DNA of 63,343 nucleotides from JAVBPT01 sp031549455 (GTDB lineage Bacteria > Bacillota > Clostridia > Lachnospirales > JAKSVV01), in contig JAVBPT010000020.1 in the NCBI GenBank assembly GCA_031549455.1, positions 1 through 63,343 of the forward strand, read 5' to 3'. A model generated the notes under the pieces. The model was given only the letters and a program-made list of their open reading frames with translations. It was not told where the DNA came from and searched no databases. Below are positions 43,076-51,287 of the stretch, one piece after another (positions within the stretch are counted from its first letter, which is position 1; every line of letters begins with the position of its first letter). The translations under genes and the position numbers were made by a program.

Positions 43076-43957
43076 ATGAACGATGAAAATAAGATACAGC
43101 TTTTTGAAGGCAGACAGATCCGTACAGAATGGAATGAAGGAGAAGAAGAATGGTACTTTTCTGTTGTAGATGTAATAGAAGTATTGACGTGTACAGAAAA
43201 TCCACGACGCTATTGGAGTGACTTGAAACGTAAAATGAAAGCGGAGGGAAGTCAGCTGTACGAAAAAATCGTACAACTGAAGATGCTTTCTCAAGATGGG
43301 AAAAACTATAGCACTGATGTTGCAAATACTAAGCAAGTATTGCGTATCATTCAATCTATCCCCTCAAAGAAAGCCGAACCATTTAAGCTATGGCTTGCAG
43401 AAGTCGGCGCTGAGCGTATTGATGAAACAATTGATCCGGAGCTCGCAATAGAAAAAGCGCTTAGACTATATCTTAAAAAAGGATATACGGGAGAGTGGAT
43501 TAATCAAAGATTGCAATCAATCCAAGTTCGTAAGGAATTGACAGATGAATGGGGAAATCGAGGTGTGAAAGCAGGAATAGAATATGCAATTCTAACGGAT
43601 GAGATTTTAAAGGCACGGAGTAGGATGACAACAAGGCAATATAAGAAATATAAAGGATTAGAAAAAGAAAATTTACGTGATAATATGTCAACCTTGGAAC
43701 TAACACTTAACCAGCTTGCAGAAGCCACAACAACCGCCATTTCCAAAGTAAAGCAGCCGGAAACCTTTGACGAAAACATAGAGGCAGCACATTCGGGGGG
43801 CGAAGTGGCAGGGATAGCAAGAAATGAGGTTGAAAAAAGAACCGGTGAATCGGTTATTACTAGAATGAATGCAATCGATTTTGCAAAATTACTTACTGAT
43901 GTTGTGAATGATGAAAATTATAAAGAGTTGGAACAGGTTAGAAATAAAAATATTTAG
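43076..43957 (+). CDS. BRO-N / DinD-like phage antirepressor-family protein (inserted)
   Basis: A 293-residue protein. The N-terminal BRO-N domain covers about residues 5-115: IQLFEGRQIRTEWNEGEEEWYFSVVDVIEVL (quoted in part), NPRRYWSDLKRKM, then TKQVLRIIQSIPSKKAEPFKLWLAEVG. The C-terminal domain (about 120-290) reads LTDEWGNRGVKAGIEYAILTDEI, NMSTLELTLNQLAEA and VEKRTGESVITRMNA, a combination seen in DNA damage-inducible DinD-like proteins and orphan phage antirepressors. It interrupts the Tad operon between two copies of a pilin 5' region. Its last four codons lie inside the right direct repeat and resemble the end of the TadB/C-like gene. No other phage genes are near. Confidence 0.85.
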   Translation: MNDENKIQLFEGRQIRTEWNEGEEEWYFSVVDVIEVLTCTENPRRYWSDLKRKMKAEGSQLYEKIVQLKMLSQDGKNYSTDVANTKQVLRIIQSIPSKKAEPFKLWLAEVGAERIDETIDPELAIEKALRLYLKKGYTGEWINQRLQSIQVRKELTDEWGNRGVKAGIEYAILTDEILKARSRMTTRQYKKYKGLEKENLRDNMSTLELTLNQLAEATTTAISKVKQPETFDENIEAAHSGGEVAGIARNEVEKRTGESVITRMNAIDFAKLLTDVVNDENYKELEQVRNKNI

Positions 43958-44025
43958 GAGGAAAAAATGAATGAAAATGTACAAAAAAGTTTGGTGATGG
44001 GTGCGAGCATTATGGTTACAATTGG
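43943..44025 (+). repeat. Right direct repeat overlapping the dinD-like 3' end and pilin start
   Basis: The intact partner of the decayed copy at 42946. It runs from the end of the DinD-like gene through AGGAGGAAAAAATGAATGAA to about 20 codons into the pilin gene. The pair flanks the inserted gene in direct orientation. Confidence 0.75.
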
Positions 44026-44383
44026 GGTTATTAGCATTGGGTTGATGATTTTTGGTCAGGGAACAGGGCTTGTAAAAGAGTCATCTAAAAATTTGGTGGA
44101 CATCACACAAGAATTGGCGAATAAAAAGTACATCGCCTATGATGACACAGTGGTAAGCGGATCAGAGGTGATCAATGCAATTGGTTTATACACGCAGAAG
44201 GGGCAATCAATCGAAGTTACCACAACAATGGGAAATAGTGTGGTCTATACAAGCAATAATCTGTATTCGAACGACAATGTGACGAGTGGAAATTATATCA
44301 ATGTGGGCGGAATGTTTAAATCCAGTATTACAAAAAATGCAAATGGCGTTATAACCAAGATATCATTTAGCCAGGTCGGATAA
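43967..44383 (+). CDS. Pilin-like protein of the Tad/Flp locus
   Basis: A 138-residue protein. A short polar start (MNENVQKS) is followed by one long hydrophobic helix (about residues 9-31, LVMGASIMVTIGVISIGLMIF) and a polar, Asn/Ser/Thr-rich mature domain, the layout of type IV/Flp-like pilins. VVSGSEVINAIGLYTQKGQSIEV is a segment shared by such clostridial pilin-like proteins. There is no classical G/E prepilin cleavage site just before the helix. AGGAGG precedes the ATG. It is probably the main extracellular subunit, but this is inferred from size and position. Confidence 0.65.
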   Translation: MNENVQKSLVMGASIMVTIGVISIGLMIFGQGTGLVKESSKNLVDITQELANKKYIAYDDTVVSGSEVINAIGLYTQKGQSIEVTTTMGNSVVYTSNNLYSNDNVTSGNYINVGGMFKSSITKNANGVITKISFSQVG

Positions 44384-44384
44384 G

Positions 44385-44882
44385 ATGGATAACGTGATAT
44401 CCAAAATGGTAGCGATTCTCCTTGCTGTGTTTTTGATCTGTATTATACCGTCTTTGTATACCCAAATATTAATAGAAAGGATCATAGAAAATGAGATTCA
44501 TACGGAAACAAAAACGTTTTTAGAACAGGTTAGGGCCAAGGGATACATCACAAAAGAGCATTTTGAGCATTTCTTGAAGAAAATAGTGAGTGCGAATGGT
44601 GTCACAGATGTAGAACTGATACACCGAAAAAGTGTATTTATCCCAGATGATCTCTCGCTTGTGGGATATAAGGAAATCTATCTGGGCGTTGAAGGTGAGC
44701 AGATCATGGCGACAATAGAAAGGGAAGGGCGATATTGCATGGAGAAAGAGGATGAGTTTATCATTACAGTCATGGATAAGTCTAAGAAAGGAAGCAATAT
44801 TTTTCTAACAAAAATTTTTAGTATAACAAATCCACCAACATTTATTCGATATGGAGGGATTATTAAAAATGAAAGTGAATGA
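44385..44882 (+). CDS. Membrane-anchored pseudopilin-like protein
   Basis: A 165-residue protein with an N-terminal hydrophobic helix (about residues 5-27) and a soluble alpha/beta domain (LIERIIENEIHTETKTFLEQVRAKGYITKEHFEHFL). It starts 1 nt after the pilin stop and overlaps the next gene. I do not recognise a family; the TadE-like topology and operon position suggest a minor pilus subunit. GATAAGATGG precedes the ATG, and translation is likely coupled. Confidence 0.55.
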   Translation: MDNVISKMVAILLAVFLICIIPSLYTQILIERIIENEIHTETKTFLEQVRAKGYITKEHFEHFLKKIVSANGVTDVELIHRKSVFIPDDLSLVGYKEIYLGVEGEQIMATIEREGRYCMEKEDEFIITVMDKSKKGSNIFLTKIFSITNPPTFIRYGGIIKNESE

Positions 44883-45816
44883 TTTTTCGATTTTAGTCGT
44901 CGTCGTCCTGTTTATCTTTTCGATTTCTTTATTAATTAGTATAATGCATAAAGAAAGAAGCAACGCATTAAAGGCAAAATATGATCAGTTTCTGTCCCTT
45001 GCCACAAATGATGCAATGTATTACATTCACAAAATTCTGACGGAGAAGGATATGAATCTTTTGGCGGACGGCAAAGCGGTTATAACAGGAATTGATAAGG
45101 AAAACGCACTTGAACGATTTTTAAAGACACTTTACTTAAATATGGATTATGAATCCTACGTATCCGGGATCAGCCTAAAAGAAACCATAGAAGACTATGT
45201 AAATTTTTTTGCAATCGTGGATTATGATGGAATCTGGGTCAATACAAAGGAGGGAGAAGATCTAAACGGATATGAGCGGGTTTGGCAGGAGAAGGTCTAT
45301 TTTGAAACGTATCTTCCGGATGATCATCTTATTCTAACATTTCACTTAAAAGACGGGTTTGGGGTCCGGAATGCTTCCACAAACGAACCCTTAGATTATA
45401 CATTGGATGAACTGCGGGTGCGATACCACAATCCTCTATTTGAACCCCCAAATTTTGAGGATCTGAGAAGAAAAACAATTATTGATATTGTCAGAAGAAA
45501 TTTGGAGATGCATTCGGATAAGGACGAAAACTTTTATTTTCAGATTCCTTATATAGATGATACATTTTACAACACCATACGAAATAAAAGTATCATCGCT
45601 TTTCTAAAAGGGGTTCCACTCATTGGGAAGGAAGTATACAATACGTATGCCTTTAGCGGGGTTGCCTATGATGTAAAAAAGAAATATGTGGGAGAGATTA
45701 AACATGGTAGGAATGTGTACCATCAGCAAAAAATAGAGGACGCATTTTATAGTTATCAAGAGTATATTTTTGATTCAAAAAAAGAGGCCGCCTTAAATGG
45801 ATTTTATCCGGAATAG
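44869..45816 (+). CDS. Membrane-anchored protein of the pilus operon, unknown function
   Basis: A 315-residue protein with an N-terminal transmembrane helix (about residues 6-24) and a large extracytoplasmic domain (for example DLLADGKAVI-type helix, YESYVSGISLKET, and FQIPYIDDTFYNTIRNKSIIAFLKGVPLIGKEVYN). No catalytic motif is evident. ATG 44869 is preferred: GGAGGG ends 10 nt before it; an ATG 18 nt earlier overlaps that site. It overlaps the preceding gene by 14 nt and is the last of the operon; a terminator follows at 45825. Confidence 0.6.
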   Translation: MKVNDFSILVVVVLFIFSISLLISIMHKERSNALKAKYDQFLSLATNDAMYYIHKILTEKDMNLLADGKAVITGIDKENALERFLKTLYLNMDYESYVSGISLKETIEDYVNFFAIVDYDGIWVNTKEGEDLNGYERVWQEKVYFETYLPDDHLILTFHLKDGFGVRNASTNEPLDYTLDELRVRYHNPLFEPPNFEDLRRKTIIDIVRRNLEMHSDKDENFYFQIPYIDDTFYNTIRNKSIIAFLKGVPLIGKEVYNTYAFSGVAYDVKKKYVGEIKHGRNVYHQQKIEDAFYSYQEYIFDSKKEAALNGFYPE

Positions 45817-45824
45817 GAGAATGG

Positions 45825-45851
45825 AAACAGTGTGAGGGCATACTGTTTTTT
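45825..45851 (+). terminator. Terminator of the Tad-type operon
   Basis: AAACAGT pairs with ACTGTTT around a 10-nt loop, followed by T. It separates the pilus operon from fliK. Confidence 0.75.
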
Positions 45852-45869
45852 GTTTTCCTGTAAACCTAT

Positions 45870-45896
45870 TAAGTTATTCCATGCTCCTGTCGATAA
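45870..45896 (+). promoter_or_regulatory. Sigma-D (sigma-28)-type flagellar promoter
   Basis: TAAG (45870-45873), exactly 15 nt, then GTCGATAA (45889-45896). This matches the sigma-D consensus TAAA-N15-GCCGATAT at 10 of 12 positions. It lies 35 nt before the fliK start with AAAGGAGGG. Confidence 0.8.
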
Positions 45897-45930
45897 TTAG
45901 AATAAGCTAAATATTAGAAAAGGAGGGAAA

Positions 45931-47301
45931 ATGGACATATCAATACTAAAAGACCTTGGAATGGCAAGCGTGAAGACGGGATCTGGAAAAGTAGAAGATA
46001 GTACAAAGGGTAGTATATTTGCCATCATGCTTCAATCGGTTAACCAGGAGAAGGATCGTCCCACGGGACTAGAGGCAATGATTCCTTTTTTAAATATAAG
46101 TGCAGAAGATATCAACCTGGTGAATGGTGCTGGAGAAATAGAAAAAGTTGAAGAAAATATTCTGGAAGAAGATCAAGGGAATATGGTGAAACCATCGGAT
46201 GAACAAGAAGTTCCCTATGAAGCAATCCTTGTGACTTTGGTCGCATTCTTGCAAAACCTTACAGATGGGGCTTCGGAGATACAAATCAAAGCTGAAGCGG
46301 AAACCTTTTCAATAAACTTGGATGACACACAAATGAACAAGATAGTTCAGGATGTAAAAGAAAGACTGCCAAATCTTGAGTTGGATGATACTGAGATTAA
46401 AAAACTGGTTGAGTATACAAAAGATACAATACAAAATTTTGTAGAAAATGAAAATGTTCCATTTGAACAAATCTTACAAGAGATTAGTCAACAAATAGAA
46501 ACATTGGAAATGGTTGATGATCATAAAAATATAAAGATTGAAAAAGTGATTCAACTGGTTGAAAGAATCAATGTAAAAACGGTGACGACTGAAATAAAAA
46601 ATCAAAAAATAGGGGAAATGGAACCGAATGCCGGAACAGAAGAAGGCGTGCAAGATGCAGTCCGTGAGGTGCCTATTTCGGGCAGATCAACTGAGGGAGA
46701 AGCAGAGGAAGAAGGGGGAACTGGTGAGAAACAAAAACATCAGGATGCTTCCATTCAAGACAAAATGTCTATCGATCATGGACAGAAGGAAATAAAGACG
46801 GATAGAATAGAAATAGAAGAGAACACAAATGTAAATCACTACAATATTGATAGAGTGGTTGAAACAATTAGCCTGACGAAACAGGTAAATGATAACATAA
46901 AGGTATTTGTTACAGAGGGACATTCTGAAATAGAAATAAAACTGGAACCAGAAAGTCTTGGCAAACTAAGTTTAAAAGTGGTCACAGAACAAGGAATGAT
47001 GGTGGCAAAGTTTGAAGCTGAGTCACAAAAGGTAAAAGAAATTATCGAATCCAATATGAATACACTTAAAAGAAACTTAGAGGAACAGGGCGTAAAAGTG
47101 CAGAGTTTGGACGTTTCTGTGAGACAAGATTCGGGTGGACAATCCTCACAAAATTTTGAGAGGGATCTTAGAAAAAATAACAATCCTCATAAAAATTTGA
47201 GAACGGATATAAACAAAATAGTGCATAGTGTCGAAGTAAATACTAGTAAATCAAATGTTTATAAACCAAGAACGAGTTTAAAAATCAATTATACAGCATA
47301 A
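45931..47301 (+). CDS. fliK: Flagellar hook-length control protein
   Basis: A 456-residue FliK. It regulates hook length and switches export specificity. The N-terminal about 300 residues are low-complexity and acidic (Glu, Asp, Asn, Lys), as in other FliK. The conserved C-terminal Flg_hook domain (about residues 310-405) contains IEIKLEPESLGKLSLKVVTEQGMMVAKFEAES and LKRNLEEQGVKVQSLDVSV (each quoted in part). A long basic tail follows. It is the first gene of a fliK-flgD-flgE transcript behind the sigma-D promoter. The N-terminus is divergent, which is normal. Confidence 0.88.
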   Translation: MDISILKDLGMASVKTGSGKVEDSTKGSIFAIMLQSVNQEKDRPTGLEAMIPFLNISAEDINLVNGAGEIEKVEENILEEDQGNMVKPSDEQEVPYEAILVTLVAFLQNLTDGASEIQIKAEAETFSINLDDTQMNKIVQDVKERLPNLELDDTEIKKLVEYTKDTIQNFVENENVPFEQILQEISQQIETLEMVDDHKNIKIEKVIQLVERINVKTVTTEIKNQKIGEMEPNAGTEEGVQDAVREVPISGRSTEGEAEEEGGTGEKQKHQDASIQDKMSIDHGQKEIKTDRIEIEENTNVNHYNIDRVVETISLTKQVNDNIKVFVTEGHSEIEIKLEPESLGKLSLKVVTEQGMMVAKFEAESQKVKEIIESNMNTLKRNLEEQGVKVQSLDVSVRQDSGGQSSQNFERDLRKNNNPHKNLRTDINKIVHSVEVNTSKSNVYKPRTSLKINYTA

Positions 47302-47312
47302 AGGAGGTTTTT

Positions 47313-47882
47313 ATGGCAAGCGTAGCAGCGAGTAGTTGGTATACGGATATGGGTTCGGTGTACACGCAAACAAAGGCAAAAGAAAGTACGACGGATAAAG
47401 ATATGTTTTTGAAGCTACTGGTAACCCAACTTCAATATCAAGATCCATTAAATCCAATGGAAGATAAAGACTTCTTAGCCCAAATGGCCCAATTTACAAC
47501 CTTGGAAGAAATGCAAAATATGAATAAGACACAACAAATGTCACAGGCATATTCATTAATCGGAAAACTGGTGGCAGGTAGTGTAACCAATTCATCCACG
47601 CTTGAAGTTGGAATGGTGGTTGGAGAAGTAGAGGGTGTAATCATCGAAAATGGAAAGGTATATGTAAGCGTCGACGGAATGAAAGTGGAGCTCGATAAGA
47701 TCGAAGCCATAACAACCGTGCCAAAGGGCAATACACCAGACTATGATGCTTTTTTGGAGGCTCTAAATAAAATATTAGAGAGATTGCAAAACTTAGAAAC
47801 GTTGGTAAAAAAGCCGGATGAAACTGAAGACCCAGGGGAACCTGAAACGCCGGAGGACCCGGGGACCGTTGAAGAAGGCTAG
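47313..47882 (+). CDS. flgD: Flagellar hook assembly protein FlgD (short form)
   Basis: A 189-residue FlgD, the scaffold that caps the growing hook. The N-terminal domain is canonical: DKDMFLKLLVTQLQYQDPLNPMEDKDFLAQMAQFTTLEEMQNMNK (residues about 29-72). A central segment (about 85-135) reads GKLVAGSVTNSSTLEVGMVVGEVEGV. The usual FLN/Fn3-like C-terminal domains are absent. The protein ends in an acidic Pro/Glu tail (DETEDPGEPETPEDPGTVEEG). It starts 11 nt after fliK with AAAGGAGG. Confidence 0.92.
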   Translation: MASVAASSWYTDMGSVYTQTKAKESTTDKDMFLKLLVTQLQYQDPLNPMEDKDFLAQMAQFTTLEEMQNMNKTQQMSQAYSLIGKLVAGSVTNSSTLEVGMVVGEVEGVIIENGKVYVSVDGMKVELDKIEAITTVPKGNTPDYDAFLEALNKILERLQNLETLVKKPDETEDPGEPETPEDPGTVEEG

Positions 47883-47980
47883 TCGATATAAGATGAATCA
47901 GAAGGAACTGATAATGAAATGTACATGGATTGTATAGTAGAAAAAGTGAGTAAAATAAATGTGATAAAAGGAGAAAGAAT

Positions 47981-49342
47981 ATGTTAAGATCAATGTACTC
48001 AGGAGTATCAGGCCTTAGAATTCATCAAACCAAGTTAGATGTAATCGGTAACAATATAGCAAACGTAAACACAACAGGATTTAAAGCATCAAGAGTAACG
48101 TTTAATGAAATTTTCTCACAAACACTTCAATCTGCCAGCGGAGGTTCCGCAACACGAGGGGGAACAAACCCAATGCAAATAGGGCTAGGAGCCAACATAG
48201 CAAGTATTGACGTGCAAATGACGGAAGGACCAGCACAAAGAACGGATAATCCGCTAGACCTTAAAATAGAGGGAGAAGGCTTCTTCATTGTAACAGATGG
48301 AAAGGGATATAAATTTACAAGAGACGGTTCATTTAAGGTGGATGTACAAGGGAATTTGATTAACTCAGCTGGATATAGAGTGTGTGGATGGCTTACAGAC
48401 CCAGTGACGGGCGAAATCGTAAAAGCACCTGCAGAACCACTTAAGGTTATGACAGCAGAAACCTATACCATCGCACCACAAAAAACAAGTAAAATTGCTT
48501 ATGAAAAGAATCTAAATATATTAGACGGAGATCCAACCGGATCAGGTGTGCCAATTATGACCACTTTCTATGATTCACTTGGAAATAAGTATACTGCAAA
48601 AATGACAGCCAAATACTATACGAATGAGTATGCTACAGCAAATCCAGCAGATCCAGATGTTGTTGCGCTTGGTGGAAGTTTACCAGCGTGGTCCATATCA
48701 AAGATCGATTCTTTTAGAGATGTAAATGGAAATGAAGTGAAGTTTGGTGGAGCCGATATAGCGGGCACCCTTTTGTCAGCCCCTATTATCATTGAATTTG
48801 ATGTATCCGGTAAACCAATTAATACAACTTCATATGGTTTAGACTTCTCAACAGTGACACCATTCGATTCAGTTGAATCTGCAATGGGGGGAGCTGGAAG
48901 CGTTGTTACTTTAGACTTTTCTGGTCTAACCCAATACGACAGTGAAACGACGATCGCTTCACGTGGTTTAGATGGTAGAGCGCCTGGAAAATTTGATGGA
49001 TATCAAATTGGAGCAGATGGAAAGATCATTGTAAAGTACGATAATGGTGAAAGCAAAATTCTTGGACAGATTGCACTTGCCACGTTCATCAATCCAGCTG
49101 GTCTTCAAAAAGTGGGTGGAAACCTATTCGAGACAACCATTAACTCAGGTGACTTTGATGGAATAGGGGTTGATCCGCTTTCAGTTGGAACATTGAATGC
49201 GGGTGTGCTGGAAGCATCCAATGTGGACCTTGCCAAAGAATTCACAGAAATGATTACCGCACAAAGAGGATTCCAAGCCAATTCAAAGATTATAACCACT
49301 TCAGATCAAATCTTAGATGAGTTAACCAATTTAAAGAGATAA
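47981..49342 (+). CDS. flgE: Flagellar hook protein FlgE
   Basis: A 453-residue hook subunit. The N-terminal rod domain reads LRSMYSGVSGLRIHQTKLDVIGNNIANVNTTGFKASRVTF (residues 2-42), with the helical D0 and the typical NNIANVNTTGFK. The central domains (about 90-400) contain DPTGSGVPIMTTFYDSLGNKYTAK. The C-terminal D0 closes with GVLEASNVDLAKEFTEMITAQRGFQANSKII. It is 98 nt after flgD, probably the same transcript. The operon ends at a terminator (49351), so no further flagellar genes follow here. Confidence 0.96.
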   Translation: MLRSMYSGVSGLRIHQTKLDVIGNNIANVNTTGFKASRVTFNEIFSQTLQSASGGSATRGGTNPMQIGLGANIASIDVQMTEGPAQRTDNPLDLKIEGEGFFIVTDGKGYKFTRDGSFKVDVQGNLINSAGYRVCGWLTDPVTGEIVKAPAEPLKVMTAETYTIAPQKTSKIAYEKNLNILDGDPTGSGVPIMTTFYDSLGNKYTAKMTAKYYTNEYATANPADPDVVALGGSLPAWSISKIDSFRDVNGNEVKFGGADIAGTLLSAPIIIEFDVSGKPINTTSYGLDFSTVTPFDSVESAMGGAGSVVTLDFSGLTQYDSETTIASRGLDGRAPGKFDGYQIGADGKIIVKYDNGESKILGQIALATFINPAGLQKVGGNLFETTINSGDFDGIGVDPLSVGTLNAGVLEASNVDLAKEFTEMITAQRGFQANSKIITTSDQILDELTNLKR

Positions 49343-49350
49343 AGATAGGC

Positions 49351-49383
49351 AATACTCCTCATACTGAACAGAGGAGTATTTTT
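49351..49383 (+). terminator. Terminator of fliK-flgD-flgE
   Basis: AATACTCCTC pairs with GAGGAGTATT around a 10-nt loop, then T. Confidence 0.9.
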
Positions 49384-49408
49384 ATGTAAGATTTTGAGTT
49401 TTTTTGGA

Positions 49409-49437
49409 CTGGCATTTTTAAAAAAGTGTGTTATAAT
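49409..49437 (+). promoter_or_regulatory. Sigma-A promoter of the PRPP synthetase gene
   Basis: CTGGCA (49409-49414) and a perfect TATAAT (49432-49437) are spaced by 17 nt, 28 nt upstream of the GTG start. A start codon further upstream at 49394 would lie before this promoter. Confidence 0.75.
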
Positions 49438-49465
49438 GGTTTTATCAAATTTAAAGGAGGGTCCT

Positions 49466-50596
49466 GTGGAAGAAATGAGAAAGAGTAAGCTTGAGGTGGG
49501 AGAGCTTGGTATCGTGGCAATGAATGGTTCCCATGAGCTTGCGAGTGAAGTAGAACAGTATATTAAAGACATTCGTAGAGATGAAAAAACGCATATGATT
49601 AGAACATCCTTTCCTAGATTCGGTTCAGGAGAAGCAAAGGGCTTAATCCATGAAACGGTAAGGGGAAAGGATATTTTTATTCTTGTGGATTGTTTTCATT
49701 ATGGAGTGACCTATACCATGCAGGGAATGACCGTTCCAATGAGCCCGGATGATCATTTTCAGGATCTAAAAAGGGCGATTTCTGCACTTTGTGGGAAACC
49801 GAGGCGGATCAATGTGATTATGCCAATGCTTTATGCGGGCAGACAACACAAAAGAAGCGCAAGGGAATCTCTAGACTGTGCTGTGGCTTTGCAGGAGTTA
49901 CAGGCGCTGGGTGTTAAAAATATTCTTACCTTTGATGCACACGATCCTAGGGTGCAAAATGCGATCCCAAACAGTGGATTTGATAGTCTAAGTCCCACCT
50001 ATCAGATGATTAAAACTCTCATTGAAAATGAGAAAGACATTCGAATTGACGATGAGAATCTGATGATGATCTCGCCAGATGAGGGGGGTGTGCCAAGGGC
50101 CATGTATTATTCCTCTGTGCTAGGAGTAAATCTTGGGATGTTCTATAAGCGAAGAAATTATGCGGTTATTGTGGATGGGAAAAATCCAATCGAGGCACAT
50201 GAGTATTTGGGGAAAGAGATAAAAGGGAAAGATGTGATTATATCTGATGACATGATTTCATCAGGTGATTCCATGCTTGAGGTATGTGAAATTGTAAAGA
50301 AAAAGGGAGCAAGACGTGTATATGTATTTGCCACCTTTGGTCTATTTTGCAACGGAATTGAGGGGTTTGACGAAGCTTATAAGAAAGGAAATATCACCAA
50401 GATCTTTACCACAAATTTGGCATACGTAAGGCCGGAGATATTGCAAAGGGACTGGTATACCCAGGTAGACATGTCAAAGTACTTGGCCCATCTGATCGAT
50501 GCCATTAATTATGACGCATCCATCAGTGAGCTGATTGACCCATTTGTTAAGATTAAAACATTACTTGAGGAAACGGGAAATCGGAAGATTGGCTAA
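49466..50596 (+). CDS. prs: Ribose-phosphate pyrophosphokinase (long divergent form)
   Basis: A 376-residue PRPP synthetase, which makes phosphoribosyl pyrophosphate from ribose 5-phosphate and ATP. It has the N-terminal GELGIVAMNGSHELASEVEQYI, RINVIMPMLYAGRQHKR (ATP site), ILTFDAHDPRVQNAIPN (metal His/Asp), MISPDEGGVPRAMYYSSVLGV and the PRPP loop KDVIISDDMISSGDSMLE (about residues 250-267). Classical enzymes have about 315 residues; this 'clostridial' form is longer with an extended C-terminus. The start codon is GTG at 49466, 5 nt after AAGGAGG. Confidence 0.88.
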   Translation: MEEMRKSKLEVGELGIVAMNGSHELASEVEQYIKDIRRDEKTHMIRTSFPRFGSGEAKGLIHETVRGKDIFILVDCFHYGVTYTMQGMTVPMSPDDHFQDLKRAISALCGKPRRINVIMPMLYAGRQHKRSARESLDCAVALQELQALGVKNILTFDAHDPRVQNAIPNSGFDSLSPTYQMIKTLIENEKDIRIDDENLMMISPDEGGVPRAMYYSSVLGVNLGMFYKRRNYAVIVDGKNPIEAHEYLGKEIKGKDVIISDDMISSGDSMLEVCEIVKKKGARRVYVFATFGLFCNGIEGFDEAYKKGNITKIFTTNLAYVRPEILQRDWYTQVDMSKYLAHLIDAINYDASISELIDPFVKIKTLLEETGNRKIG

Positions 50597-50615
50597 ATAG
50601 ATGCAAATTTTACTA

Positions 50616-50644
50616 GTGCAAATACATAAAAAACATGTTATAAT
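50616..50644 (+). promoter_or_regulatory. Promoter of engB overlapping the upstream terminator
   Basis: GTGCAA (50616-50621) and TATAAT (50639-50644) with 17-nt spacing. The -10 box lies inside the hairpin at 50628-50663. Confidence 0.55.
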
Positions 50645-50663
50645 AAATAGTAACATGTTTTTT
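50628..50663 (+). terminator. Terminator of the PRPP synthetase gene
   Basis: A 13-bp A/T-rich stem (AAAAAACATGTTA with TAACATGTTTTTT) around a 10-nt loop. It ends in T residues and contains the engB -10 element. Confidence 0.78.
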
Positions 50664-50684
50664 AATGTAAAAGGAAGTAAAAAA

Positions 50685-51287
50685 ATGGAAATTAATAAGC
50701 ACAATGTGGAATTAGAGATATCAGTTGGTCATATAAAACAAGTTCCTAGTAATAAATTAAAACATATTGTTTTGTTGGGAAAATCCAATGTGGGAAAATC
50801 CTCCTTGATTAATGCGCTTATTAATCGAAGAAATTTTGCAAGAACCAGTTCTACGCCCGGCAAAACAAGAACCATAAACTTCTATAACGTCGATAAAAAA
50901 TTCTATTTTGTAGACCTACCAGGGTATGGCTTTGCCAACATTTCAAAAGAGAAAAAAGAGGCATTCTCTACACTAATTGAGGAGTATTTGAACAGGATAC
51001 CCAATCCCAAAAAACTTGTCATGCTCATCGATATAAGGCATGAGCCAAGCAAGAATGACATGGTGATGTATGAGTATATGAAACAGATAGGGGAGAGTAT
51101 CTTGATTGTTGCCACAAAGGCGGATAAAATTTCTAAAAACGAGAAAATAAAAAACCTGAATCTACTGATCAAAACACTTAAAATTGATCAAAAGGATGAG
51201 ATTATTCCTTTCTCATCTGTAACGAAAGACGGAGTGGATTTGGTCTGGAAAAGGATAGAGGAGGAGATTCATAATGAAAATCATTAA
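50685..51287 (+). CDS. engB: Ribosome-biogenesis GTP-binding protein EngB/YsxC
   Basis: A 200-residue GTPase needed for 50S assembly. The P-loop is IVLLGKSNVGKSSLINALINRR (about residues 27-48). G2 is TPGKTRTINFYNV, G3 is DLPGYGFAN, G4 is ATKADKIS and G5-like is PFSSVTK. ATG 50685 is preceded by AAAAGGAAG; a longer frame from 50601 would overlap the terminator. It overlaps the GH18 gene by 14 nt and is translationally linked to it. Confidence 0.95.
   Translation: MEINKHNVELEISVGHIKQVPSNKLKHIVLLGKSNVGKSSLINALINRRNFARTSSTPGKTRTINFYNVDKKFYFVDLPGYGFANISKEKKEAFSTLIEEYLNRIPNPKKLVMLIDIRHEPSKNDMVMYEYMKQIGESILIVATKADKISKNEKIKNLNLLIKTLKIDQKDEIIPFSSVTKDGVDLVWKRIEEEIHNENH

Noticed and set aside
43076..43957. 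Prophage in the pilus operon
   Set aside because: Only one phage-like gene is present; no integrase, capsid or lysis genes and no tRNA attachment site nearby.
49394..49465. Longer start of the PRPP synthetase
   Set aside because: It lies at or before the promoter -10 box; GTG 49466 has AAGGAGG at the right distance.
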